In this document: piece by piece, positions 9,184 to 17,248 of the stretch
Layout of the letters: every line of letters begins with the position of its first letter
Numbering within the stretch: position 1 is the first letter of the stretch
Origin: Streptomyces canus 299MFChir4.1
GTDB taxonomy: Bacteria; Actinomycetota; Actinomycetes; Streptomycetales; Streptomycetaceae
Assembly: GCF_000383615.1 (NCBI RefSeq)
Contig: NZ_KB911586.1
Location: 129,276 to 193,275, forward strand
Direction of reading: 5' to 3'
Length of the DNA stretch: 64,000 nucleotides
The notes under the pieces: generated by a model
What the model saw: the letters and a program-made list of their open reading frames with translations, nothing else
Databases searched by the model: none
What the model was told of the DNA's origin: nothing
Program-made: the position numbers and the translations under genes

Positions 9184-9598
9184 ATGCCCAAAAACGAGCC
9201 CGAGCCCTGGGAGTACACGTTGTACATCCCGAACGACCCCCGAGCCGTCACCGTCGCCCGCCGAACCCTCCGCCTCATCCTCACGATGCACGGCCTGATC
9301 CGCCTGACGGACACCGCGGAGCTCCTCGCGGCGGAGTTGGTGTCGAACGCTGTACGTCATACGAAGGGGCCGGCCGCGCTGCGGGTGCGCTGGTCGGCTG
9401 GGGGTGCTGCGGATCGGGGCGTGGGACGCGAACCCCGAACCTCCTGAGCCGCCAGGGGAGTTGGACCTGTTGCGGGAGGCGGAGGAGGGGAGGGGGCTGG
9501 CGTTGGTGAAGGCGTGCGCCGACCTGTGGGGGTGGCAGCCGCTGTCCAGGAACGGCAGCCGGGGAAAGCTCGTGTGGTGTGACCTGGCCGCGGCATAG
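9184..9598 (+). pseudogene. Frameshifted HATPase (AbaA/anti-sigma-type) partner of the WhiJ-like regulator
   Basis: The first part (MPKNEPEPWEYTLYIPNDPR to about base 9400) encodes an HATPase_c_2 domain with the N box ELVSNAVRHT. The frame then runs off into an unrelated tail ending at 9447. Removing one G from the GGGGG run at 9400-9404 restores VLRIGAWDANP and the G-box GRGLALVKACADLWGW to the TAG at 9598, giving a normal protein of about 137 aa. Such ATPases accompany WhiJ-like/DUF397 pairs. The frameshift is either a real inactivation or a base-calling error; the rest of the coding sequence shows no other damage. Confidence 0.8.
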
Positions 9599-9602
9599 CT
9601 CG

Positions 9603-10505
9603 TTGATCACCTCGTCGCACGAGGCGATGCACCGGATCTTCCAGAAGGACCCGGCGCTTCTGACCCGGGCGCTGCAGCAGGTCTTGGGTGTGCCGATACC
9701 CGAACCGCGTGAGTTCGCCGCGATGAACGTCGATCTCACCGAGGTCGAGCCGGTCGAGCGTCGGGTGGACACGTTGCTGCGGGCGGAGACGGACGAGGGG
9801 GTCTACCTCCTGGTCGTGGAGTCGCAGGGTGAGCCGGACCAGCGCAAGTGGGGCAGCTGGCCGTACTACCTCAGCTATCTGTACGAGAAATACCGCTGCG
9901 ATCCCGTCCTGATCGTCGTCACGCAGAGCAGTGCGACGGCTCGCTGGGCGGCTCAGCCCATCCATCTCGGGGTGCGGGGATGCCCTTCGCTGACCGTGCG
10001 CCCCCTGGTGCTGGGTCCGGACAATGTGCCGGTCATTGCGGACGAGCGGGAGGCGGAGAGAGATGTACCCCTTGCGGTGCTCTCGGCGATGACACATGGC
10101 CGGGGCCGGAACTCCGCCGTCATACTGGAATCCCCTGCAGCCGCCCTGCGGACCATCGACGCGGACAGTGCCGCGGTCTTCGTGCAGTTCGTCGACTCGT
10201 GCCTGGCGGACCCCCGGGCCCAGCAGATGTGGAGGGACCTGATGACGGCGATCAACTACTTCTGGCGGCACCCGCTGGCGGAGCAGGTGCGCGCGGAGGG
10301 GCGCGAGGAGGGGCGCGAGGAGGGCATGATCCGTGAGCGCGTTCAGATGACGCTGCAGATCCTGGAGTGGCGGGGCATCCTGGTTCCGGACTCGGTGCGG
10401 AACCGGGTGGAGGCATGCTCCGACCTGGAACAGCTCGAGGTGTGGGCCCAGCGGGCGGTTCACGCGTCGAGGGCGGAGGATCTCTTCGCCGAAGGCCGGA
10501 GCTGA
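9603..10505 (+). CDS. Rpn/PD-(D/E)XK-like nuclease family protein
   Basis: About 300 aa. The TTG at 9603 gives MITSSHEAMHRIFQ, the usual family opening; a GTG at 9579 inside the upstream gene is an alternative. Residues about 45-95 contain RRVDTLLRAE and YLLVVESQGEPD, a PD-(D/E)XK-like core with Asp, and Glu-x-Gln in place of Glu-x-Lys, followed by WPYYLSYLYEKYRC. The C terminus has a charged helix with repeated GREE and a tail ending AEDLFAEG. Proteins of this type are numerous in Streptomyces and distantly related to YhgA/Rpn nucleases; their biological role is unclear. A degenerate paralogue lies at 12338-12667. Confidence 0.75.
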   Translation: MITSSHEAMHRIFQKDPALLTRALQQVLGVPIPEPREFAAMNVDLTEVEPVERRVDTLLRAETDEGVYLLVVESQGEPDQRKWGSWPYYLSYLYEKYRCDPVLIVVTQSSATARWAAQPIHLGVRGCPSLTVRPLVLGPDNVPVIADEREAERDVPLAVLSAMTHGRGRNSAVILESPAAALRTIDADSAAVFVQFVDSCLADPRAQQMWRDLMTAINYFWRHPLAEQVRAEGREEGREEGMIRERVQMTLQILEWRGILVPDSVRNRVEACSDLEQLEVWAQRAVHASRAEDLFAEGRS

Positions 10506-10678
10506 GGGACGGGCCAGGGCGGAATAAAGCGCCTGGCGCCCCCGGCCGCTCGCTGTACGGCTCGACTCTTGGCAGCCTGGCTGGGCACCGTGGCGGGAGC
10601 GATCGCCTCGACCGGGTCGGGCCGCCAGGCACCCGTCTCAACTTTTTGCCTGTAGTCCACCCTGGCGGATTTCTTGTC

Positions 10679-11236
10679 CTACGCGATGGATCCCCCAGGG
10701 GAATACGAGTCGATATTCACGCAGTATGCGAGCACGTCTGAGAAATCGCCGAAGAACATACTGTCCCCTTCGCCCACCCACCAGAATCTCTCCGTCAGCA
10801 CTGTGGGTGCTTGCAACATGAAGATCCCTTTAGCTCCGTCACTGTCGATCGCGACGGGAAACAGTTCAATGTCTTCCGGCAAGCGTGCATCGACCGGGGT
10901 TCCCGACTCTCGGATGATCTGCAGGAATTGAAGAGATACCTTCTCTGGGTTCTCCTGCAGCCAGTCCCGACACCCAAGAATCCGCATGTCCGGGAAGAAG
11001 CTGTCCATGCCGTCCGTCAAGGAGAGGAACTCCCTGTATCGCTGCTCCAGCTCCTGTCCGGCGAATGAGCTGAGCTCAGTGATCTGTTGGTCCGTTGCAG
11101 GTGGGTACAGGCGCGGCACAAGTCCGAAAGCCGGGGACTCGGACAAGTATTCGCGAATCCTTTGGGTTGCCAGCTCGATGAGTAGGTTCTGCACTTCCAC
11201 GTCTTCTCTGTTCCCTAAGAGCGGTTGATCTGGCAT
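10679..11236 (-). CDS. SMI1/KNR4 (SUKH) family protein, probable orphan immunity protein
   Basis: A 185-aa acidic protein with the SUKH pattern: LYPPATDQQITELSSFAG, then YREFLSLTDGMDSFFPDMRILG in the middle and FWWVGEGDSMFFGDFSD near the end. SUKH proteins commonly neutralise the toxin tips of polymorphic RHS/contact-dependent toxins. Directly upstream, and overlapping its start by about 20 bases, is a fragment of an RHS protein on the same strand, which is the expected toxin position. Codon 7 is TTA (11216-11218), rare in Streptomyces and dependent on the bldA tRNA, and base composition is less GC-rich than neighbours. Both suggest horizontal origin. No intact toxin is present. Confidence 0.8.
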   Translation of the reverse strand: MPDQPLLGNREDVEVQNLLIELATQRIREYLSESPAFGLVPRLYPPATDQQITELSSFAGQELEQRYREFLSLTDGMDSFFPDMRILGCRDWLQENPEKVSLQFLQIIRESGTPVDARLPEDIELFPVAIDSDGAKGIFMLQAPTVLTERFWWVGEGDSMFFGDFSDVLAYCVNIDSYSPGGSIA

Positions 11237-11510
11237 ACACCGTACTGCCCCGGCGATACGGTTCCTGTCTCAAGCTCTGTTGTGTTGATATCGGTGGCGA
11301 CCTTGGAAAGCGACTGAATGACGGAGTCCTGGACCCAGTCGATACGGCCGACGCTGTCATATCCGTGGGAGGCGATGCCTGCCATGGTCTTGCGCGCCGT
11401 CATGTTGCCGTCGGCGTTGTAGCCGTACTCGGCGGTGCCGCCTGGGCCGGCCGCCGTGGTGATCGCGGAGGGGTTACCTCCGAGGCCGCCGTCCCAGCCC
11501 TCAGGCGCCC
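11215..11510 (-). pseudogene. RHS/YD-repeat protein fragment
   Basis: The minus-strand frame encodes about 95 residues with YD-repeat signatures GTAEYGYNADGNMTARKT and HGYDSVGRIDWVQDSV, then a short tail QYGVCQINRS before the TAG at 11215. This is a piece of the 3' core of an RHS protein without start, most repeats, or recognisable toxin domain. Upstream it ends abruptly where an ATPase remnant on the opposite strand begins at 11511, marking a rearrangement junction. Confidence 0.72.
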
Positions 11511-11688
11511 GTGGGACGCGAACCCCGAACCGCCGCATCCGCCGGGACAGTTGGATCTGTTGCGGGAGACGGAGGAGGTGAGAGGGCTGGCGTTGGTGAA
11601 GGCGTGTGCCGACCTGTGGGGGTGGCAGCCGTTGGCCAGGCATGGCAATCGGGGGAAGTACGTGTGGTGCGAGCTGGCCGCGGCCTGA
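11511..11688 (+). pseudogene. 3' end of a second WhiJ-associated HATPase gene
   Basis: These 178 bases encode WDANPEPPHPPGQLDLL through GLALVKACADLWGW to WCELAAA and stop. They align without gaps to 9421-9598, exactly 2,090 bases upstream, with 26 mismatches by my count (about 85% identity). The N-terminal ATPase region is missing and replaced by unrelated RHS sequence. It is a truncated relic of an independent family member or an old duplication, not a functional gene. Confidence 0.8.
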
Positions 11689-11696
11689 GGGTGGCT

Positions 11697-12320
11697 TCAG
11701 ATGTGCGACTCGGGAGGGAAGCCCGTCCAGCGCAGTTCGGCGGGCAGGTGGCGCATGTCGTTGGAGACCAGGACGGAGGCCGCTCGGCCGGGCGCGTAAC
11801 GGATGACCGTGAGCGCCGCGTTGGCGTGGTTGAGGCCGAGCCAGCGCCACTTCGGGGCGTGCATGGCGTCCCGGACGAGCCAGGCGACGAGGAAGTTGTG
11901 GGTGACGACCAGTTCGTGTCGGTCGTCCCCGCCGGGCACGGGGCCGGTGAAGAGGTCGAGTGCCTGGCGGGCCAGCGAGGCGCCCTGTTCGCGCTCGTCG
12001 TCGGTGGTGTCGGCGAGGAAACGAAGGTAGAAGTCGGCTGCTTCGGGCGGGAGTTCGTCCCTGGGGGGTACGTAGGGGACGTAGTCGCCCGCGACCTCTG
12101 AGACGAGTGCGGGGACGTTCTTCAACTGGTCGCGGACCAGCCGGGCGGTCTGTACCGCCCGCGGCAGCGGGCCGTGGTGGACGGCCGTGAAGGGGATACC
12201 CCGAAGGCGCCGACCGAGCAGTGTCGCCTGCTGCCGACCCGCCTCCGTGAGTCCGCTCTCGTCAGGCAACGCCTCACCGTGCCGAGCGAGGTAGAGGTAA
12301 CGGGTGGCCGTGCCGGTCAT
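11697..12320 (-). CDS. Histidine phosphatase family protein
   Basis: A 207-aa phosphoglycerate-mutase-like phosphatase. The phosphohistidine motif LARHGEALPD is at about residues 12-20, GLTEAGRQQATLLGRRL follows, and the second catalytic histidine is in VVTHNFLVAWLVRD. The length fits the small two-histidine phosphatases; substrate unknown. ATG at 12320. It is the only apparently intact metabolic gene in the accessory island and its 3' end lies 9 bases from the ATPase relic. Confidence 0.9.
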   Translation of the reverse strand: MTGTATRYLYLARHGEALPDESGLTEAGRQQATLLGRRLRGIPFTAVHHGPLPRAVQTARLVRDQLKNVPALVSEVAGDYVPYVPPRDELPPEAADFYLRFLADTTDDEREQGASLARQALDLFTGPVPGGDDRHELVVTHNFLVAWLVRDAMHAPKWRWLGLNHANAALTVIRYAPGRAASVLVSNDMRHLPAELRWTGFPPESHI

Positions 12321-12337
12321 CTGAGGCTCCTCTGCGC

Positions 12338-12667
12338 GTCAAACATGCGTACTTCCTTGAGGTCGCGCTGGGCAAGACCCCAGCCGGAGAGAAATGGAAT
12401 CGGATCATGTCCTTCGTCAGCTACTTCCCTGGCCGGGGAACGGTTCGTGAGACGGCCTATCTGGAGGGGAAGGCAGAGGGCGAAGCCAGGAGCATCCTCT
12501 CCGTGCTGGAAGTACGCGGTATCCCCGTGCCGGACAGCGTGCGCGAGCGCATCACCAGCTGCACCGATCTCCACCGCATGGACGCCTGGCTGGACCGTTC
12601 CCGAACGGTTGAGCGGGCCGAGGATCTGTTCGCCGAGGACGGAGACGCCGACAAGCCGATCTCGTGA
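12338..12667 (+). pseudogene. C-terminal remnant of an Rpn-like family gene
   Basis: The open frame reads VKHAYFLEVALGKTPAGEKW, then SYFPGRGTVRETAYLEGKAE, and ends with DSVRERITSCTDLHRMDAWL and AEDLFAED. The last third aligns with the end of the intact gene at 9603 (DSVRNRVEACSDLEQLEVWA, AEDLFAEG). The N-terminal nuclease core is missing and there is no sensible start; an ATG at 12407 is inside the conserved region. It is therefore a 5'-truncated paralogue abutting the divergent histidine phosphatase. Confidence 0.65.
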
Positions 12668-12697
12668 CCGGCGCCGCTCGGATCGTAAAGTGCCCGG

Positions 12698-13069
12698 ATG
12701 AGCATCATCGGGGTCGGTATCGACGTTGCCGAGATCGAGCGGTTCGCGGCGTCGCTGGAGCGTACGCCGGGGATGGCCCGGCGGCTGTTCCTGGACAGCG
12801 AGTTGACGCTGCCCAGTGGGGAACGGCGGGGGATCGCCTCGCTCGCCGCCCGCTTCGCCGCGAAGGAAGCGCTGGCCAAGGCGCTCGGGGCGCCGGCCGG
12901 ACTGCACTGGACCGACGCCGAGGTCTTCGTCGAGGACAGCGGGCAGCCCCGGCTGCGGGTCACGGGGACCGTGGCCGCGCGGGCCGCCGCCCTCGGGGTG
13001 CGGTCGTGGCACGTGTCGCTCAGTCATGACGCCGGAATCGCGTCGGCCGTGGTGATCGCGGAGGGCTGA
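12698..13069 (+). CDS. acpS: Holo-[acyl-carrier-protein] synthase
   Basis: A 123-aa AcpS that transfers phosphopantetheine from CoA to acyl carrier proteins of fatty acid and polyketide synthesis. The magnesium motif [12 protein letters not shown] places Asp9 as expected and the second motif [12 protein letters not shown] is intact, as is the C-terminal WHVSLSHD. Full length. It begins 30 bases after the Rpn relic, so the island boundary is just upstream. Confidence 0.97.
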   Translation: MSIIGVGIDVAEIERFAASLERTPGMARRLFLDSELTLPSGERRGIASLAARFAAKEALAKALGAPAGLHWTDAEVFVEDSGQPRLRVTGTVAARAAALGVRSWHVSLSHDAGIASAVVIAEG

Positions 13070-13092
13070 CCACCGACACGGCCGTGCGGCAC

Positions 13093-13380
13093 TCAGGCGG
13101 CCTGGTCCCACTCCGCGCGGACATCCTCCTCGGCCTGCGGGCCACGACCGCCGCTGCCGGTCGTCTTCTCGCGAGCGCGCAGCGCGGCCCAGGCCACGGC
13201 TGACGCGCAGGTGAGGTACCAGGGCAGCGGCCAGACCGTGTCCCACCAGCCGGTGTGCGGGGAGACGGTGACGTCGACCGCGGCCGCGGTCCAGGCGGCG
13301 GCCAGGCTCCAGCACAGCAGGCGCCCGGCCCAGCGGACGGCCAGGGCGAGGTGCCCGACGGGTCTGTCCGGGTCGGTCAT
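13093..13380 (-). CDS. Small hypothetical membrane protein
   Basis: A 95-aa protein starting MTDPDRPVGHLALAVRWAG. It has two hydrophobic stretches, LLCWSLAAAWTAAAVDVTV and LPWYLTCASAVAWAALRA, then a charged tail with EEDVRAEWDQAA. It is convergent with acpS and divergent from nnrD. It fits a small two-helix membrane protein of unknown role; a much longer antisense frame upstream is rejected. Confidence 0.6.
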   Translation of the reverse strand: MTDPDRPVGHLALAVRWAGRLLCWSLAAAWTAAAVDVTVSPHTGWWDTVWPLPWYLTCASAVAWAALRAREKTTGSGGRGPQAEEDVRAEWDQAA

Positions 13381-13746
13381 CGCGGAACGTCCTCCACGGG
13401 ATGGGGGCGAGGGTGCGGCTGCGCTCGCCGAAACGCCCTCAGTGTGCGGTCTGTGGAACGGTTCCGCACAGGGGGTGGAAGGGGGTTGCCGTGACGTCTG
13501 AGACGACCTCAGGTCCGGGCATATGCCACAAGTACGTGATGGTGCCTGGTGAGCGCTTACGTTTCGGGTGGGAAACGAGCGTGAATCTGGCCGGAAGTGA
13601 ACGTCTCGGGTCCCCATTCCCTGCCGGTCCTGACTGGGAATGCGCTTTCGGGGAACCGGGCTCCCGCGTCGACGGCCGGAACCGATCGTTCCGGGCCCGT
13701 CTCCCATCTTGTTCATCTCCGCCCGCGACGGGGGACACTCGAACCC
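13381..13746. other. Intergenic region upstream of nnrD
   Basis: 366 bases between divergent genes. I see no convincing protein: the short frames on both strands lack ribosome binding sites and codon bias. The middle is less GC-rich than the flanks (for example around 13520-13600), as expected for promoters of the two genes. No clear operator or terminator was found. Confidence 0.5.
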
Positions 13747-15186
13747 ATGCGTACTGCGTACAACGTGGACACGGTCAGGACCGCCGAGCGGGAGTTGATG
13801 GCGCGGCTTCCGGAAGGCGCGCTGATGCAGCGGGCGGCCGCCGGACTGGCCGCCGCCTGCGCGGATCTGTTGGGGCGGGTGTACGGCCGCAGGGTCGTGC
13901 TGCTCGTCGGGAGCGGGGACAACGGCGGCGACGCCCTCTACGCGGGGGCGCGCCTGGCGCGGCGGGGCGCCGGGGTGGCCGCCGTGCTGCTCGCGCCCGA
14001 ACGCGCCCACTCCGCGGGGCTGGCCGCGCTGCGGCGGGTAGGCGGGCGGGCCGTGGGGATCGACGGTGCCGAGCGGCTGATCGAGGAGGCCGACCTGGTC
14101 CTCGACGGGATCGTGGGGATCGGCGGCAAGGGCGGGCTGCGGCCCGACGCGGCCCAGCTGGCCGAGGTGGCCGAGCGGTCCCGCGCCGCCGTCGTCGCCG
14201 TCGATCTGCCGAGCGGCATCGACGCCGACACCGGGGAGGTGCGCGGGGCGGCCGTACGGGCCGACCTGACCGTCACGTTCGGGACGCACAAGCCGGGGCT
14301 GCTGATCGATCCCGCGCGGGAGTACGCCGGTTCGGTGCGGCTCGTCGACATCGGGCTGAACGCCGTCCTGCCCGCCGAGGCGGAGCTGGAAGCCCTGCAA
14401 CACGCCGATGTACGACGGCTGTTGCCCGTGCCGAGCGGCGAGAGCGACAAGTACCGGCGAGGTGTCGTCGGGATCGCCGCCGGGTCCGCGCGGTATCCGG
14501 GGGCCGCCGTGCTCGCCGTGTACGGCGCACTGCGCGGCGGCGCCGGGGCCGTGCGGTACGTCGGGCCCGCCGCGGACGCCGTGATCGCCCGCTTCCCCGA
14601 GACGCTCGTCTCCGACCGGGGGCCGAAGCGGGCCGGGCGGGTGCAGGCGTGGGTCGTCGGACCGGGAGCCGGGGACGACGCCTCGGCCGTCGCGGAGGTG
14701 CTGGCGTCGGACGTGCCGGTGCTCATCGACGCGGACGGGCTGCGGCTGGCCGACCGGGACGCCGTACGCGCGCGGACCGCGCCGACCCTCATGACCCCGC
14801 ACGCCGGAGAGGCCGCAGCCCTCCTCGGGGTGCCGCGCGAGGAGGTCGAGGGCGCCCGGCTGGCCTCGGCGCGGGAACTCGCCGGGCGCTACGGCGCGAC
14901 CGTGCTGCTCAAGGGGTCGACCACGCTGGTCGCCGACGCGGGCGGCGGCGCCGTACGCGTGAACCCGACCGGGACGGCATGGCTGGCCACGGCCGGCAGC
15001 GGGGACGTCCTGTCCGGCCTCGCGGGGTCCCTGCTCGCCTCGGGGCTGAGCGCCCTGGACGCCGGCAGCACGGCCGCGTACCTGCACGGTCTCGCCGGAC
15101 GGTTCGCGGCGGACGGGGCACCGGTCGGGGCGCACGACGTGGCCGAGGCCGTACCGGCGGCCTGGAGGGACGTGCGGGATGCCTGA
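13747..15186 (+). CDS. nnrD: Bifunctional NAD(P)H-hydrate epimerase / ADP-dependent dehydratase
   Basis: A 479-aa fusion that repairs hydrated NADH and NADPH. The N-terminal YjeF_N epimerase domain (about 1-215) begins MRTAYNVDTVRTAERELM and has LVGSGDNGGDALYAGARLA and DLPSGIDADTG. The C-terminal YjeF_C ribokinase-like dehydratase domain carries VVGPGAGDDAS, LMTPHAGE, VLLKGSTT and the TAGSGDVLSG signature. The ATG at 13747 was chosen because it starts the epimerase motif; the frame is open 50 codons upstream but without domain content. Located between acpS and alr, as is common in actinobacteria. Confidence 0.94.
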   Translation: MRTAYNVDTVRTAERELMARLPEGALMQRAAAGLAAACADLLGRVYGRRVVLLVGSGDNGGDALYAGARLARRGAGVAAVLLAPERAHSAGLAALRRVGGRAVGIDGAERLIEEADLVLDGIVGIGGKGGLRPDAAQLAEVAERSRAAVVAVDLPSGIDADTGEVRGAAVRADLTVTFGTHKPGLLIDPAREYAGSVRLVDIGLNAVLPAEAELEALQHADVRRLLPVPSGESDKYRRGVVGIAAGSARYPGAAVLAVYGALRGGAGAVRYVGPAADAVIARFPETLVSDRGPKRAGRVQAWVVGPGAGDDASAVAEVLASDVPVLIDADGLRLADRDAVRARTAPTLMTPHAGEAAALLGVPREEVEGARLASARELAGRYGATVLLKGSTTLVADAGGGAVRVNPTGTAWLATAGSGDVLSGLAGSLLASGLSALDAGSTAAYLHGLAGRFAADGAPVGAHDVAEAVPAAWRDVRDA

Positions 15187-15290
15187 CGGCGGCCTGGCAG
15201 ACGGGTGCATCGGCGCGAACTAGTACCTGATGGGACCAATACCGCTCGGTCGAATATGCGGAGCCGAAAGGGCGATGTTTCGCTGGCCGC

Positions 15291-15914
15291 ATGGATGAGC
15301 CAAATATACGAGGCACCACCCGGCGTGAATGGCTGGGCGGAGCGGCAGTCGTTCTGGGGAGTCCCGTTCTCGGTTTCCGAGAGGACCACCCGGAACCCTT
15401 GGAGGAAGAGCCCGGCGGCAACTGCGGCAGCGACTACGACCAGGAATACGAGGAGCTGCTGGCGGCCGCCGAGGACATCGAGGTCAGCGACCGCGCCCTG
15501 GCGCCGGCCAAGTGGACTCGCCCTATCCGGAAACGGGCCAGGGTGACCATGCGCTACGGGGTGCGGGGAAACTGGCTGGCCGGTTACCACACCGGAGTGG
15601 ATCTTGCGGTGCCGACGGGAACCCCGGTTTACGCGGTGGGCAGCGGCGCCGTCGTCCTGGCCAGCTGGTCGGGGGCGTACGGAAAAGCCGTGACGATCAA
15701 GCTGAGCGACTCCCGGTACGTCGTCTACGCCCACCTGTCGCGCATCTCGGTCGCGAAGGGCGCCAAGGTCAAGGCCGGCACCCGGATCGGGAGCAGCGGC
15801 GCCACCGGGCGCGCCACCGGCCCGCACCTGCACTTCGAGGTGCGCGCCCGGCGCCCGTACGGTTCCGACATCGACCCGGTGAAGTACCTGGCCCGGCACG
15901 GTCTGATCCTCTGA
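15291..15914 (+). CDS. Tat-exported M23 (LytM) family peptidase
   Basis: A 207-aa secreted metallopeptidase homologue. The N terminus has a twin-arginine signal TTRREWLGGAAVVLGSPVLG. The LytM core follows with MRYGVRGNWLAGYHTGVDL (His and Asp ligands) and GRATGPHLHFEVR (HxH), so all zinc-binding residues are present, and it may cut peptidoglycan peptides outside the membrane. The spacer between signal and core is acidic. It stands alone between nnrD and alr, 92 bases ahead of alr. Confidence 0.9.
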   Translation: MDEPNIRGTTRREWLGGAAVVLGSPVLGFREDHPEPLEEEPGGNCGSDYDQEYEELLAAAEDIEVSDRALAPAKWTRPIRKRARVTMRYGVRGNWLAGYHTGVDLAVPTGTPVYAVGSGAVVLASWSGAYGKAVTIKLSDSRYVVYAHLSRISVAKGAKVKAGTRIGSSGATGRATGPHLHFEVRARRPYGSDIDPVKYLARHGLIL

Positions 15915-16006
15915 CGCACGCGTGACGCGCGCGTGGGCGCGTCCTGGGTACGTCCCGGGACGTGCTCATCGGCGGTGTCGGTGGCCTCTGAGACACTGGG
16001 GGCGCC

Positions 16007-17176
16007 ATGAACGAGACAGCAACTGCCCCGACCGCACCGCTGCGCGCCCGCGCCGAGATCGACCTGGCCGCGCTGCGGGCCAATGTGCGGACCCTGCGCG
16101 CCCGCGCGTCGGGCGCCGCCCTCATGGCCGTGGTCAAGTCCGACGCGTACGGCCACGGCGCGGTGCCCTGTGCCCGCGCCGCGGTCGAGGCGGGCGCGGG
16201 GTGGCTCGGGACCGCCACGCCGGAGGAGGCCCTGGCACTGCGCAAGGCCGGGCTGCCGGGGCGGATCATGTGCTGGCTGTGGACGCCCGGCGGCCCCTGG
16301 CGGGAGGCGATCGAGGCCGACCTCGACGTCTCCGTCAGCGGGATGTGGGCGCTGCGGGAGCTCGTCGCGGCGGCTCGCGAAGCCGGTGTCCCCGCGCGCG
16401 TGCAGCTCAAGGCCGACACCGGCCTCGGGCGGGGCGGCTGCCAGCCCGGCGAGGACTGGGCCGAGCTGGTCGCCGAGGCCCTGCGCGCACAGTCCGAAGG
16501 ACTCCTGCGCGTCACCGGGCTCTGGTCGCACTTCGCCTGCGCCGACGAGCCCGGGCATCCCTCCATCGCCGCCCAGCTCACCCTCTTCCGGGAGATGCTG
16601 GCGTACGCCGAGAGCCGGGGCGTGCGCCCCGAGGTGCGGCACATCGCCAACTCGCCCGCCACGCTCACCCTTCCGGAGAGCCACTTCGACCTCGTCCGCA
16701 CCGGCATCGCGACCTACGGCATCTCGCCCAGCCCCGAGCTCGGCGTCCCCGCCGACTTCGGACTGCGCCCGGTGATGACGCTGTCGGCGTCGATCGCGCT
16801 GGTCAAGCGGGTCCCCGGCGGCCATGGCGTCAGCTACGGCCACCACTACGTCACCCCGGGCGAGACCACCCTCGGCCTCGTGCCGGTCGGCTACGCGGAC
16901 GGCATCCCGCGCCACGCCTCCGGGGCCGGACCGGTCCTGGTCGACGGCAAGTGGCGCACGGTCGCCGGGCGGATCGCCATGGACCAGTTCGTCGTGGACC
17001 TCGGCGGCGACGAGCCCCCCACCGGTACCCGGGCCGTGCTCTTCGGCCCCGGGGACCGGGGCGAGCCCACCGCCGAGGACTGGGCGCAGGCCGCGGGCAC
17101 CATCGCCTACGAAATCGTGACCCGCATCGGAACGCGCGTTCCCCGCGTCTATGTGAATGAGGAACAAGCGGGGTAA
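16007..17176 (+). CDS. alr: Alanine racemase
   Basis: A 389-aa PLP enzyme converting L- to D-alanine for peptidoglycan. The PLP lysine is Lys44 in AVVKSDAYGHG, and the second catalytic tyrosine lies in HGVSYGHHYVTPG. The C-terminal domain ends with TIAYEIVTRIGTRVPRVYV as in the family. ATG at 16007. Wall-precursor context fits with glmM/glmS and the LytM peptidase. Confidence 0.97.
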   Translation: MNETATAPTAPLRARAEIDLAALRANVRTLRARASGAALMAVVKSDAYGHGAVPCARAAVEAGAGWLGTATPEEALALRKAGLPGRIMCWLWTPGGPWREAIEADLDVSVSGMWALRELVAAAREAGVPARVQLKADTGLGRGGCQPGEDWAELVAEALRAQSEGLLRVTGLWSHFACADEPGHPSIAAQLTLFREMLAYAESRGVRPEVRHIANSPATLTLPESHFDLVRTGIATYGISPSPELGVPADFGLRPVMTLSASIALVKRVPGGHGVSYGHHYVTPGETTLGLVPVGYADGIPRHASGAGPVLVDGKWRTVAGRIAMDQFVVDLGGDEPPTGTRAVLFGPGDRGEPTAEDWAQAAGTIAYEIVTRIGTRVPRVYVNEEQAG

Positions 17177-17248
17177 CCGCACAGTGGGCGTCAGAACAGC
17201 CAGTCGTGCGACACCGGTATCACCCGACCCAGTGAACAGGAGCGGTAC

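Noticed and set aside
10506..10678. A possible gene between the Rpn-like and SUKH genes
   Set aside because: No frame with start signal or codon bias; only a short convergent spacer.
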